Source: Leucobacter luti
GTDB lineage: Bacteria > Actinomycetota > Actinomycetes > Actinomycetales > Microbacteriaceae
NCBI RefSeq assembly: GCF_019464495.1
Contig: NZ_CP080492.1
Location: forward strand, 2,356,001-2,420,000
Direction: 5' to 3'
DNA: 64,000 nt
Positions 1 through 9,190 of the stretch are shown here, in pieces. The notes under the pieces are model-generated. The model had not been told where the DNA came from. It saw only the letters and a program-made list of their open reading frames with translations, and did not search any database. The number at the start of each line of letters is the position of its first letter. Within the stretch, counting starts at the first letter, position 1. The position numbers were made by a program, and so were the translations under genes.

Positions 1-241
1 ACCACAGGATGTGCCCGGCGAAGCCCTCTTCGTTCATGCCGTCGGTGGCAACAAGGTCGAACGCGGTCGCGACGATGCTGCCGTATGTTGCTTTCCAAGC
101 GAGAGTGCCGTGTACGCCGTCGGTGCGCTCGATTCCTCGCGGATACTTCCACAGGTTGGTCAAGAGGTCCATATGAAAATCCATGTTTCGGCCGACAATG
201 ACCGATCCGTTTGCGTCAGGCCAAACAACTCGTGTGCACAT
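1..241 (-). CDS. Choloylglycine hydrolase family (linear amide C-N hydrolase), 3' part cut by window edge
   Basis: About 80 N-terminal codons are visible and the gene runs off the left edge. The proposed start gives Met-Cys-Thr-Arg, so Met removal would expose Cys as the N-terminal nucleophile, as in bile salt hydrolases and penicillin V acylases. The following GRNMDF matches the conserved GRNMD segment of that family, and a later DGMNEEG stretch is also family-like. The frame stays open upstream to ATGs at 280 and 283, which would place the Cys internally, so I prefer 241; an AAAGGA sits about 12 nt upstream. Members cleave linear amides such as bile salts, penicillin V or acyl-homoserine lactones; the substrate cannot be told from this fragment. 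Confidence 0.75.
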   Translation of the reverse strand, partial: MCTRVVWPDANGSVIVGRNMDFHMDLLTNLWKYPRGIERTDGVHGTLAWKATYGSIVATAFDLVATDGMNEEGFAGHILW

Positions 242-356
242 ATGGGTTGCACGTCCTTTCTCGGGTGTGTTCTTGGTCATCATGGTCGGGGTGCCATGGT
301 GGGTGTGCCATGGTGGGTGGTCGGTCCTGGGCGCATGTGAAATCTGCGCGGAAGAC

Positions 357-1046
357 TCATGCATTGCGTCGATTCCACCCGAGCTGGGGGAGCGCGATCA
401 TGGACGCCAGGAAGAAGCAGAGCGCGCCACTGAAAGTTCCCCAACTCGCGAGGGTCGCGTCCGCAGCGGATCCAGTCTTGGAGATAACTGCACCTGCGGC
501 GGAAACGGCGAACGCGATGCATCCCAGCATGTTGATGTGCGCTCCCCACCAGCCGGAAGCCTGGGGGTCCCACAACCGTTCGTGTTCCCGGTAGTACGCG
601 ACATAGACGAAGACGGCGCTGATGAGAAATGCAACCGACCCTCCAGCATCGGGGCTCCACACGAGGCGTTCTTCGGCCCGCACTGTTTTCGCGGTGAGGG
701 CCGCGCTCGTGCTGATGTTAAACATGATGGTGCCGAAGCTCTGGGTCGCAGCTGCAAGCCAGGCAGCATTGAGCATTCTCCCTGCGGCATTGTTCCCGGG
801 TTCGACGGCATTCCCGCTCAAAACGACCTGCATCAGGCCAGCCGCTGTGAAGAACCATGCGCCGACAAAGCACAACACATTGGTGGCATCGGCGCTGCCC
901 AGCCCCCAAATGCTGACCGCCGCGCCACACGCAAACAGGGCAGATCCGATCATGAAGGACCAGCTCTGTTTCGTCACAGTGGGAGTGAGCACGGGAGTGC
1001 GAGCTCTCGGGGAGTCAGTGATCTGTCGATGCGGCATATGTTCCAA
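357..1046 (-). CDS. Multi-pass membrane protein, YrhK-like
   Basis: 229 residues with about six hydrophobic segments (roughly 31-51, 56-76, 97-113, 131-148, 165-187 and 195-213). The pattern of a Trp-Phe-x-x-Gly-Ser-x-Leu-Phe start to TM1 and a Phe-Thr-Ala-Ala-Gly in TM2 resembles YrhK-type domains of unknown function. It is transcribed in the same direction as the hydrolase to its left, 115 nt away, and follows gadB at a distance of 154 nt. No catalytic residues are evident. Function is unknown; the family resemblance is from memory. Confidence 0.6.
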   Translation of the reverse strand: MEHMPHRQITDSPRARTPVLTPTVTKQSWSFMIGSALFACGAAVSIWGLGSADATNVLCFVGAWFFTAAGLMQVVLSGNAVEPGNNAAGRMLNAAWLAAATQSFGTIMFNISTSAALTAKTVRAEERLVWSPDAGGSVAFLISAVFVYVAYYREHERLWDPQASGWWGAHINMLGCIAFAVSAAGAVISKTGSAADATLASWGTFSGALCFFLASMIALPQLGWNRRNA

Positions 1047-1200
1047 CTGTCGAAGTGACGCTGATCGCAGTGTGTCCGGCCTCCAGATCCGAGTTGGTCT
1101 CGGACCCCGAGCATCTCAGGAGGGAGGAGGAACGAACGTCGGTGTGCACGGATTCTGGAGAGAAGAAATGACCGGCGCTTCGGAGCCCGACGGTCTGCGC

Positions 1201-2601
1201 TTAGTGGGTGAAGCTCTTGCGTTGTTTCTCACGGGGGATGGGCGCCTCAAGATTCTCGAGGAACGCGACTTCTTCGGTGAGTGCGGCGAGGAGCAGTTCG
1301 GCGAGGTCTCGGCTGAGTCCCATGCGCACCACAATGCGCTGAACGACGAGGTCGGCAAGGTTGTCCGGCATGGGATACGCGGGGACCAACCAGCCACGCA
1401 TGCGAAGCCGATCCGCAAGGTCGTAGAGATCCCAGTTGCGCTCGCCCGGTGTGAGCTTCCACGCGAACACGGGAATTGTGTCGCCTCTGCTGATGAGTTC
1501 GAACGGTTCCATTGCTCCGATCTCGGACGAGAGATACGTCGCGACGTCGATCGACCCTTGCTGCACTTCCCGGTACCCCTCCCGTCCCAACCGCAGGAAC
1601 TGGTAATACTGCAGCAGCACCTGCGCGCCCGGGCGCGAGAAGTTGAGCGCCAGAGTGGGCATGTCTCCGCCGAGGTAGCTGACGTGGAAGATGAGGCTCT
1701 CTGGGCAGGCCGCCGTATTCCGCCAGACCACCCACCCCACGCCCGGGTAGACGAGACCGTACTTGTGGCCCGAGGTGCTGATGGAATTGACGCGTGCGAC
1801 CGTGAAGTCCCATTCAAGTTCAGGCTGGCAGAACGGGGCCACCATCGCTCCGGAGGCACCGTCGACATGGATTTTCACATCGAGACCGGTCTCAGCCTCG
1901 ATCTGATCGAGCTTCGCCGCAATCTCTTTCACGGGCTCGTAGAGGCCGGTGTACGTCTGGCCGAGGATAGCGACCACCCCGATCGTGTGCTCGTCCACGT
2001 ACTTTTCGAGCTCGTATCCATCCAGCACCAGGTGTTCCTCAGTCACCGGAACGTAGCGCGCTTCGACATCCCAGTAGTTGCAGAACTTCTCCCACACGAC
2101 CTGCACTCCGGCCGACAGCACCAGGTTTGGGCGGTCCGTTGCCTTGCCTTCGGCCCGGCGGCGTTCCTGCCAGAGGCGCTTCAGTGCGAGTCCACCCAGC
2201 ATGCAGGCCTCGGACGAGCCGATCGTCGAAGTGCCGATCGTGTCCGCGGCATCTGGAACGTTCCAGAGATCCGCGAGTATCCGCCAGCAACGATCCTCGA
2301 TCGCCGCTGTCGCAGGATACTCGTCCTTGTCGATCATGTTCTTGTCAGCAGACTCGACATACAGCTTCTGCGCGCTGTCATCCATCCACGTGGAGACGAA
2401 CGTGGCGAGATTGAGGCGAGAATTCCCGTCCAGCATCGCCTCGTCATGGATGATTTGATAGGCAGTATCTCCCGACATCATGCCGTCTGGCATCTTGAAC
2501 TTCGGCAGGCTGGTGGCTTCCCCTGGCCGAGCAAAGACGGGGCTAATCTGCAGCTCTGCAGAGTTGGACTGCTCAGTCGCGTTTCGGTACAACTCAGACA
2601 C
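1201..2601 (-). CDS. gadB: Glutamate decarboxylase
   Basis: PLP-dependent decarboxylation of glutamate to GABA, a proton-consuming acid-resistance reaction in the cytoplasm. From the GTG at 2601, which has GAGG at about 6 nt, the product is 466 residues, the same length as E. coli GadB. Family motifs are in order: a GTSTIGSSEACMLGG segment near residue 125, HVDGASG near 245 (aspartate pairing with the PLP ring nitrogen), SGHKYG with the Schiff-base Lys280, and a terminal FTH resembling the C-terminal FKHT of E. coli. The longer upstream frame to 2814 is low in family similarity and unlikely to be translated. No GadC-type antiporter is next to it. Confidence 0.93.
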   Translation of the reverse strand: MSELYRNATEQSNSAELQISPVFARPGEATSLPKFKMPDGMMSGDTAYQIIHDEAMLDGNSRLNLATFVSTWMDDSAQKLYVESADKNMIDKDEYPATAAIEDRCWRILADLWNVPDAADTIGTSTIGSSEACMLGGLALKRLWQERRRAEGKATDRPNLVLSAGVQVVWEKFCNYWDVEARYVPVTEEHLVLDGYELEKYVDEHTIGVVAILGQTYTGLYEPVKEIAAKLDQIEAETGLDVKIHVDGASGAMVAPFCQPELEWDFTVARVNSISTSGHKYGLVYPGVGWVVWRNTAACPESLIFHVSYLGGDMPTLALNFSRPGAQVLLQYYQFLRLGREGYREVQQGSIDVATYLSSEIGAMEPFELISRGDTIPVFAWKLTPGERNWDLYDLADRLRMRGWLVPAYPMPDNLADLVVQRIVVRMGLSRDLAELLLAALTEEVAFLENLEAPIPREKQRKSFTH

Positions 2602-3318
2602 AGTATCCTCGATTCTTGACGTTCGGCTCGTACGTGACAGATCGTGGTGATGCGGCCTCACCAGATTCGGCAGTCTGAATCGGTGCCGGGCGTCCCAGCT
2701 GCGCTCGCAGCTCGTGAGAGTTGATCCAAGTACTCGAACGCCGTGCTGCATCGACGTCTCGTGTCTCATCTCCAGCCAACTCCAGCACTTCCTCTGCTCG
2801 GGCCCTGCGGCCACACCGTCGTGGCTCTGTGTCTGATCCTGGCACAGGTGCAGAACAAAAGCACGGGATGGGGACCCTAGTCAGGATGGGCGAGCCAGGC
2901 GCCGACGGTGAGCTGATTGGCCATGTTCATTGCGAGTGGAGCGCTGAAAGCCGTCACAATGGTCCGGTGTGCGTGGCCTCTCCCGTCCGCTCCGAGAGGT
3001 TCGCGCGTCAGCGCCGATTCTCGGTTGAGAAAGCCTGTGCAACTCTCGAGCGCGGGCACAGGCTCGACATCCCAGTCGGGCTGGAGCGGGGCCGCGAGAG
3101 AGTGAACACGGGCGTGTGCCGCGCCACCCCAGCCAGTTGGGACGCGCACGGCGACCCGCGGAGCCTCGTGTTCGGGCACAGCGTCTGCTCGGGGTCGACC
3201 TCACGGACGAGTTCGTCGCAGGGAACGAAGCTGCGGAGAGTCTCAACTCGGTCCTCGCGTCCCAGCGCACATACCCTGGAGAGATTCCGCTGATTGTTGG
3301 AGCAGCGGGCCGAGAGTT
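2602..3318. other. Gene-free spacer upstream of gadB
   Basis: About 0.7 kb with no convincing gene. Open frames on both strands overlap each other, show no recognisable domain and lack a good ribosome site. It may hold the gadB promoter and decayed sequence. One minus-strand frame (2877-3179) has a short stretch faintly like a cytochrome P450 segment, which I did not accept. Confidence 0.5.
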
Positions 3319-3903
3319 TCAGGAGGTCGGAGCAGTTCGGGCCCTGAACACGGGAACTCGCTGCCCCTGGAACGAGCAGGAAATGAGAATATCCAGCCTC
3401 TTCAGCCTCTTCTCTTCTTTCTTTGCGCTCATGACCCACCACACGGAGTCACGCCGATAGGACGCAGCGAACTGAGAAAAGTTCTCCCAGGCCGTCCGAT
3501 GTTCCGTGAACTGCTGCTCGTAGGCGTGGCTGAGCGTCATTTTTCGTGTCTCAGATGAGTACCCGTGCGGGTCTGTGCGGCCGGCGAATAGTGCCAGCCC
3601 TGTTGGCCTCATCCTGCCCGCCCGCATCAAGGTCTCAACTTTTCTGATGTTGACGGAGCTCCACACACTATTTTTCTTGCGAGGCGTAAACCGCACTTGG
3701 TAACTGTCACGGTCAACGCTTTTTCTGAGCCCGTCGATCCACCCAAAGCAGAGTGCTACATCGACTGCGTCAGACCAGGTCAGACTGGCTTTTCCGGAGC
3801 CTTTCTTGTGGAAGAGTAGCCACGCTTCAGTCGTTTGGGTGTGGTGCGCTTCAAGCCATTCGTCGAATGCGTTTGCATGGGTAAACAACAGCGGGTTGAC
3901 CAT
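3319..3903 (-). CDS. YdeI/OmpD-associated family protein
   Basis: 194 residues with the family pattern: an N-terminal WLEAHH segment, LTWSDAVDVALCFGWIDG, then a basic RFTPRKKNSVWSSVN stretch and a C-terminal helix region containing SYRRDSVWWVMSAKKEEKR. Members are called bacteriocin-protection or YdeI-like proteins; the biochemical role is unclear. An AGGAGA lies about 6 nt before the ATG. It begins 9 nt after the stop of the epoxide hydrolase gene, so the two are almost certainly one operon. Confidence 0.85.
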   Translation of the reverse strand: MVNPLLFTHANAFDEWLEAHHTQTTEAWLLFHKKGSGKASLTWSDAVDVALCFGWIDGLRKSVDRDSYQVRFTPRKKNSVWSSVNIRKVETLMRAGRMRPTGLALFAGRTDPHGYSSETRKMTLSHAYEQQFTEHRTAWENFSQFAASYRRDSVWWVMSAKKEEKRLKRLDILISCSFQGQRVPVFRARTAPTS

Positions 3904-3912
3904 TTCTGTCTC

Positions 3913-4866
3913 CTAGCTGGCTGGGTTTTTGGCCAACCACTCGAGAATCGCGTTCGTCGTGTCACGATGCCGTTCCTGCTGGACCCAGTGTCCGCTGTCA
4001 AGGCTGAGCTCTTCAACGTTGGGAACGAACGCCGAGAGGTGTTCCGAACGAGCCACCGTGTCGCGAAGCCCGTAGATCATCAGCGCGGGCTGATGGATCA
4101 CCGGGTCGGCTTCCGCGAGCAGGTGCCAGTTACGGTTGAGGTTGCGGTACCAATTGATGCCGCCCGTGAACCCTGAGTGCGTGAACGCGGAATCGTAGAC
4201 TGCCAGTTCACGCTCGGAGAGGAGCGGATCGCCAAGTGGGGAGTCGTCCTGTGCGATTTCGATCAGTGCCATGCCCGGTTTCGGCGGCGTGAGCGGCTCG
4301 TCCCGCCGATAGAGGTTATTGATAAATCGCGCGGGATCCGCATCGAAGACCGCGTCAGCAACACCTGGCTGCTTGGTGAAGTGCACGAAATAATAGTCGC
4401 TTCCGAACGCTGCCTCCATGAAATCGAGCCACGGCATCTCGCCGCGTGCGAGGTAGGGGAGGCTGAGCGCCACGACCCTGTCGACCCGATCGGGGTGCAG
4501 CAGCGTGAAGCTCCACACGACAAACGCTCCCCAGTCGTGGCCGATGAAGGTCGCGCTCGTGTACCCGAAATAGTCGAGCAGGCCGCAGAGGTCGTCTGTC
4601 AGATGCTCAATGTCGTAACTGACGATTTCGTCTGGCGTGGACGAGTTGCCAAACCCGCGCTGGTTTGGGGCGATCACGTGATACCCCGCAGCGACAAGTG
4701 CCGGGATTTGATGGCGCCAGGTGAATGCGAGATCGGGCCAGCCGTGGCAGAGCACAATGGGGTTTCCCGTGTTCTCTCGGCCAGCCTCAAAGACTTCGAG
4801 GTCAACGCCATTCACGGAGATGATAGCGGGCTCAGGGAAGGGCAGTTCAGGTGTTGAGGTGTTCAT
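3913..4866 (-). CDS. Alpha/beta hydrolase, epoxide hydrolase-like
   Basis: 317 residues from the ATG at 4866, which has a GGAA just upstream; an in-frame GTG/ATG at 4896 would lie inside the operator. The HGWP oxyanion-hole motif is at 41-44. GHDWG at about 109-113 places Asp111 as nucleophile, as in epoxide hydrolases and haloalkane dehalogenases rather than Ser esterases. A GHWVQQE near the C-terminus supplies the catalytic His (about 293). A cap region with YFVHF lies in between. It is the first gene of an operon with the YdeI protein and diverges from a WYL regulator, which probably controls it. Substrate unknown. Confidence 0.85.
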   Translation of the reverse strand: MNTSTPELPFPEPAIISVNGVDLEVFEAGRENTGNPIVLCHGWPDLAFTWRHQIPALVAAGYHVIAPNQRGFGNSSTPDEIVSYDIEHLTDDLCGLLDYFGYTSATFIGHDWGAFVVWSFTLLHPDRVDRVVALSLPYLARGEMPWLDFMEAAFGSDYYFVHFTKQPGVADAVFDADPARFINNLYRRDEPLTPPKPGMALIEIAQDDSPLGDPLLSERELAVYDSAFTHSGFTGGINWYRNLNRNWHLLAEADPVIHQPALMIYGLRDTVARSEHLSAFVPNVEELSLDSGHWVQQERHRDTTNAILEWLAKNPAS

Positions 4867-4885
4867 ATTTCCAAGGTAGTTCTCT

Positions 4886-4910
4886 AAACAGGTCATCTAG
4901 TGACCGGTTT
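4886..4910. promoter_or_regulatory. 25-bp dyad operator between hydrolase operon and WYL regulator
   Basis: Outer arms AAAC/GTTT and inner arms GGTCA/TGACC are perfectly inverted, separated by one base and by a five-base centre (TCTAG). It sits in the 63-nt divergent spacer, ending 20 nt before the regulator start and beginning 20 nt upstream of the hydrolase start. It is the natural binding site for the adjacent regulator and could control both directions. Confidence 0.75.
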
Positions 4911-4929
4911 TTCTGGAAGTATGAAAAAC

Positions 4930-5988
4930 ATGAAATCGGATCGCCTCGTCGCCATCCTCTTGATGCTGCAACGGCGTGAACAGGTCACCGCCGCGGAGGT
5001 CGCCAACGAACTGGAAGTTTCTGAACGCACTGCTCGTCGCGACCTGGACGCCCTCGGTATGGCCGGGATCCCCATCTATTCGATCCAAGGTCGTTCTGGC
5101 GGCTGGCGTCTCCTGGGCGGTGGGCGTACTGACCTGTCTGGCCTCACCGCGGGCGAGGCTCGCGCGCTGTTCCAGGCCGCAGGGCCAGCGGCAGCAGCGC
5201 AAGGTGCCGACTCTGAGGTGAAGGGAGCCCTGCGCAAGCTCGTCCGAGCCCTGCCTGAGACGTTTCGAACACAAGCCGAGGCAGCGGCGGCGTCCCTGAT
5301 TGTGGATTCGCAGCCGTGGGGAGCGGCAACGGCGGCGAGCGCCCCACCGCCGTTCCTGGATATCCTCCAGGATGCCGTCATTCGGGGTGTGCAAGCGCAG
5401 CTTCGTTATGTCGACAGTGCGGGCAAGGAATCCGAGCGGACGGTTCATCCCCTGGGGCTGGTGGCCAAGGGTGCACGCTGGTATCTCGTTACTCACACTG
5501 AGACCGGCCGGCGTACTTTTCGCCTGGATCGCGTCAAGTCTGTGGCCCTCAGCGATGCCCCCGTTCATCGAACCGAGGACTTTGATCTCACGACAAGCTG
5601 GCGCGATCTCACCGCCGAAGCCGAACGCCACCGCACAGTCGTCGAGGTGCACGCCAATTGCGACCCCGCAGGGATCGGCTTCCTCCAGGCCGCAGTCGGA
5701 GACCAGCTCGAGATTGGCCCGGCTGCACGCGACGGTCGCGTACCCGTGGTGATTTATGCGCCGAGCGTGTATGGGATTGCCGGCCATCTCGCTGGACTGG
5801 TTGAGTGGCTCGAAATCACCAGCCCGCACACCGTGCGCACCCAATTGGCGGTGATCGGTGCGGGACTCACGAATCGATACACCGAGCGCCCCGGCGACAC
5901 TCCCCCGGAGTCCGGTGTCGCTGATCGAAATCACGAGGGTCCTCCGCTGGCATCTGGGGCTGGGCCCGAGTCTGGGTCTGGGGCCTGA
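4930..5988 (+). CDS. HTH/WYL-domain transcriptional regulator (YafY-like)
   Basis: 352 residues. An N-terminal winged HTH of the DeoR/HTH_11 kind covers about 1-55 (LLMLQRREQVTAAEVANELEV then SERTARRDLDAL). The middle WYL domain, near residues 135-210, carries the literal GARWYLV signature plus a RTFRLDRVKS segment that usually follows it. A C-terminal WCX-like extension follows. WYL proteins sense small ligands or nucleic acids and often regulate a neighbour. GGAAG precedes the chosen ATG by 11 nt; ATG 4921 is an alternative. The last about 20 residues are low-complexity Gly/Ser/Ala and may be a poorly conserved tail. Confidence 0.88.
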   Translation: MKSDRLVAILLMLQRREQVTAAEVANELEVSERTARRDLDALGMAGIPIYSIQGRSGGWRLLGGGRTDLSGLTAGEARALFQAAGPAAAAQGADSEVKGALRKLVRALPETFRTQAEAAAASLIVDSQPWGAATAASAPPPFLDILQDAVIRGVQAQLRYVDSAGKESERTVHPLGLVAKGARWYLVTHTETGRRTFRLDRVKSVALSDAPVHRTEDFDLTTSWRDLTAEAERHRTVVEVHANCDPAGIGFLQAAVGDQLEIGPAARDGRVPVVIYAPSVYGIAGHLAGLVEWLEITSPHTVRTQLAVIGAGLTNRYTERPGDTPPESGVADRNHEGPPLASGAGPESGSGA

Positions 5989-6266
5989 GCCTGGGTCGTG
6001 CCGGACCGACGTTTCGGCAGGCTCGGGCCCTATACGGTGGTGGACTCCGAGGCGAACGCAACACCTGCCCAGCAAGGAGTGCTCCGCACTCAGGATCGGG
6101 AGTGTCGAGCGCAGCGATATGAGGGGCCGCCTGCAGAGGACAGCGGTGCTGAGGGCTGCGGTGCCGTTCAGGGGCGGAAGCACGTCGCAAGCACATCGCC
6201 AGCTTCTCCTTCCGTCACTTTCCCGCTGCCAGCACACATGACCAGACCTTCCCGCGCTCTGCAAGA

Positions 6267-6638
6267 ATGTCTCAACGAGAGAAACGGAAGCCGGCTGACG
6301 TGTTCAAATTCTTAGAAAACAACTTGTATGTCGAACGTCAAGGGGTGGTCTTCACCCTGTCTTTCATTGGCTACATCATCTGCATTGTGGGGATCCTGTC
6401 TCATCTCGGCAACGTGAGTATGTCGTTCGCTGGGGATGGGGCACAGGAAGCAGTGACGTTTTGGATGGTGCTCATTGCGCTCATCGCCTTGGTGCAGCTG
6501 GTTCTGGGCCTCATTGTCCTCTGCGTGCAGATCAAAGACCGCGAACGGGTCCTCGTATTCTCTGTCCTCAACACTCTTCTTGGACTCGTGGTCTTTGGGT
6601 ACTGTGCCATCACCCCCATAGTGTTGTTCATCGGATAG
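6267..6638 (+). CDS. Small three-TM membrane protein, unknown
   Basis: 123 residues with hydrophobic segments at about 27-45, 64-90 and 97-120, separated by a short periplasmic loop and a charged QIKDRER cytoplasmic loop. I recognise no family. The ribosome site is weak (GCAAGA). A clear hairpin terminator follows 34 nt after the stop, which supports a real transcription unit. Confidence 0.6.
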   Translation: MSQREKRKPADVFKFLENNLYVERQGVVFTLSFIGYIICIVGILSHLGNVSMSFAGDGAQEAVTFWMVLIALIALVQLVLGLIVLCVQIKDRERVLVFSVLNTLLGLVVFGYCAITPIVLFIG

Positions 6639-6671
6639 CAGCCGCCACCGGACAGCCGCCAACAACGCGTG

Positions 6672-6708
6672 AGCCTCGCTCTGGGAACTCTCCGGGAGCG
6701 GGGCTTTG
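6672..6708 (+). terminator. Rho-independent-type terminator
   Basis: A ten-pair stem, AGCCTCGCTC against GAGCGGGGCT with one G-T pair, has a 14-nt loop and is followed by TTTGTGTTG. It lies just after the small membrane protein gene. Confidence 0.65.
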
Positions 6709-6808
6709 TGTTGGGGCCGCGTGAAACCGGAGGACCTCGCGAGTGTGCGAGAGTCGAAGCCGATTTCGCTGATCAAAGCTCCACCTAGAGCTGCGTGATC
6801 GATTGACG

Positions 6809-7030
6809 ATGAGCACCACCACCACCGCAGCAGGTTCGCTTGAATACGTCGATCCCCAAAGCCTCGTCGTTGAGCGGGACAACCGAACGCAGGTGTAGCT
6901 AGTAGACAGGTTCCTTGCAAGCATTGAGGACGTGGAGATCCTCAACCCGTTCCTTGCGAACCGTGCCGCTGACGGTACCGTGCACGTGGGCGCAGGACAG
7001 GGCCGGATCGCGCGGCACGGCAGCTGCAGC
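6809..7030 (+). pseudogene. Decayed ParB-like N-terminal domain protein
   Basis: From the ATG at 6809 the reading is MSTTTTAAGSLEYVDPQSLV, then VERDNRTQV, then a TAG at 6896. The same frame continues as DRFLASIEDVEILNPFLANR and ADGTVHVGAGQGRIARHG. This is the ParB/Srx pattern (vDPxxLvvexNxR, FlaSIxxxGvlxPvlvrR, adGtvxVraGqrR). One nonsense codon and loss of similarity after residue about 72 show it is broken. ParB-like proteins of this kind belong to plasmids and integrative elements, so this is a remnant of a mobile element. The limits are approximate. Confidence 0.75.
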
Positions 7031-7300
7031 ACGTCTCTCGCTGGGGAAGTGAGCGCATCGAGCGACGGCGTCGCAGGCAGGCGTGCCCGCGGCTTTGCCG
7101 CTGATCGAGCACAAGACCAGCTTCAATGCACCGCTCAGTTTCGCTGCCCGGTCACACAGCAATCTCAGCGTGCATCTGGGCCAGCGGTGAGCGCGAATAC
7201 CCCGGGGTGGGCCACGGTTCGGCCCCACTGAACTGTAGTACCACCTATTTGGGCACCCAAGAACGATGCTTCTTGAGCGTGTTTTTTCTAGCATGGAGGC

Positions 7301-7981
7301 ATGCGCATCTTCCGTCGCTTACACGTTCAGCCATATACATTGACTCCGTGGCTCAGACGTCCAGCAGCCTCCACCATGCGGCTCTCAGGCGCCTGTCTTG
7401 TGCTGCTCGCGCTCGGAATGATGTGGTCAGCCCGGATCACCTTCGCCGGTGATACTTACGTCAGTGGCCTGGGCGCGCATGGCGAAATCACGGCCTCCGC
7501 TTTTAACACGTCTCTCGGAATGGTGGCCGCGGGCGGAGCACTGAGCGCGGTGGGGCTCTGGGGGCTCACCTCCTGGCGCGGAAGACTCGGCGGCTTACCT
7601 CTTGGAGCGACCTTGCTCATCACCAGTGCGATGTTCGCTGTCGCTGCGAGTGTCCCGTGCAGCACAGGCTGCCCGCTGCCCCTGAGCCAGGGGGCAGAAA
7701 TACAAGATCTCATTCATACTTCGGCCGCTGTCCTCGGATTCGCGCTCGCAGGGATAGCGATCCTGCAGACACTTGGAATCGGACGTCGGTACACGCTGAT
7801 CGCTGCGCCCAGCATCGTGCTCGTTATCCTTGCTTCCGTCACCGGAGGGCTGCTGTCCCTCGCAGGGAGCACGACCGCACTCGGGGGCTGGTTGGAGCTA
7901 ATCGCCGCGAGCGCTGCACTCTTCTGGCTCGCGAGTGTCGCTGTGCTCACACAGTTTCAAGCCATGGATCAGAGGGCGTGA
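7301..7981 (+). CDS. DUF998-like membrane protein
   Basis: 226 residues with about six hydrophobic segments after a basic N-terminus. Spacing of the helices and the loop containing a small-residue G-x-x-x-H type pattern resemble DUF998 proteins, a family of unknown function. A GGAGG abuts the first ATG too closely (1 nt), so the start may be internal; the ATG at 7376 (MRLSGACLV) would begin directly at the first membrane helix. It stands alone between two stretches without genes. Confidence 0.55.
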   Translation: MRIFRRLHVQPYTLTPWLRRPAASTMRLSGACLVLLALGMMWSARITFAGDTYVSGLGAHGEITASAFNTSLGMVAAGGALSAVGLWGLTSWRGRLGGLPLGATLLITSAMFAVAASVPCSTGCPLPLSQGAEIQDLIHTSAAVLGFALAGIAILQTLGIGRRYTLIAAPSIVLVILASVTGGLLSLAGSTTALGGWLELIAASAALFWLASVAVLTQFQAMDQRA

Positions 7982-9190
7982 TTTGATCGTGTCATGGTGC
8001 TCCTGAAACTCCGGGTGTGGGTTGCGTCACAATCCAGAAAGGGCATCGCCGTGCTCGCTGCAGGCTCTCGCATCTGAGGTGTCGTGACGGCGCTCAGCGC
8101 TCGCCCGATTTCAGCTACTTCAGTGGCCCGTGCCGATGCCCTGGATTTCTGATCTCTGCAGGATCGTGGATCTCAATCCACTCGACCGATTGAGGAGTGC
8201 CGGACTGCACTCGCGCGCCGCATCGTGGTGATCCAATCGTTGTGAGGGGCGAAGACGCTCAGGGAATCGTTCTGGCCACGAACGGAAGGCGCACTGCGCG
8301 ATGAAAGGTTGCGGGCACGCACCGCTCGTTCGAGCTGAGAGGGGAACCCGATTGCACGAACGAAGGCGGCGAATTCGGGAGAATCTCCGTTGGTGTATTG
8401 CGAGCCCCTTCGGCTGCCGAGACGGTTACTCAGACCCCAAAACGTTCACACGACGTATCCATTTCATGCGTCTCGCAGCTTCCACACTCGGTGAGCCGCG
8501 GAACACCCAAGGTCGCTGAGTATGGACTCATGCATTCTTACGGATTGGTGCACTAGCTGACAAGATCCTGGCCTGTGTCTCTCAACCTGAGGAAAGGTCC
8601 GAGTGCGACGTCAAGCGCTTGCACGCTGCATCCGATCCGCGCACACGCTCATAGTTCACTGCCGCACTCTCAGCCAACGATCGATTACTTCCTCAGCGAC
8701 CACACCATCACCCGTGCCGAATGGAACACGCCATGACGACTTCAGGCACCGACGGCACTCCCGGAGGGCGCACGTGAACCTTGCGAAGTCTCATACATTA
8801 CTTCTGGACCCTGCTGTTCGAGCTCGGCTATGAGCCCCACCGGTGGGTTCGGATCGGAGGCCTCGATCGCATCTCCACCGGTGTCAGATTGAGGAACCAC
8901 TTCGGCCCCTACGAGTACGAGACCACCGTTCGCAGCACCACGACAACTGGGCGCATCGAGAAGCTTCATGCATGATTCGACCCTGCCTCTCAAACGATCG
9001 CGCCACCCAATGAGCCGCAACAAATACCGACCAGTACCGTGCGACCACAGTCGTCCAAGAAATGACCCGCACGGGAATTGAACCGACCTAGATTCTGTGC
9101 GCGCTTGAGCCACGTGTCGGTGTGCCGCCAAGCGTGTCGGCGTCGGAAGACTTGGTGCGCACGTGCAACGAGGCGCACACCCGGAATGAG
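7982..9190. other. 1.2-kb stretch without a recognisable gene
   Basis: Short, mutually overlapping frames on both strands show no family similarity, no good start signals and an irregular codon pattern. With the ParB remnant on one side and the transposase remnant on the other, it reads as decayed mobile-element DNA. Confidence 0.5.

Noticed and set aside
622..2619. Long plus-strand open frame opposite gadB
   Set aside because: Antisense shadow of a gene with strong family motifs and normal length; no recognisable domain or ribosome site.
2877..3179. Minus-strand stretch with HAHRTIVTAFSAPLA, faintly like the P450 D-x-P-x-H-x-x-x-R segment
   Set aside because: No heme-binding Cys region, I-helix or ExxR motif in any frame nearby; similarity is too short to support even a pseudogene.
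4897..6264. Long minus-strand open frame opposite the WYL regulator
   Set aside because: High-GC codon bias creates it; the plus-strand product has clear HTH and WYL domains.
9055..9110. tRNA-like minus-strand sequence (GGTTCAATTCC followed by an acceptor-like end)
   Set aside because: The T-stem and acceptor do not pair properly and no D-arm or anticodon arm of correct size can be drawn; at most a degenerate fragment.
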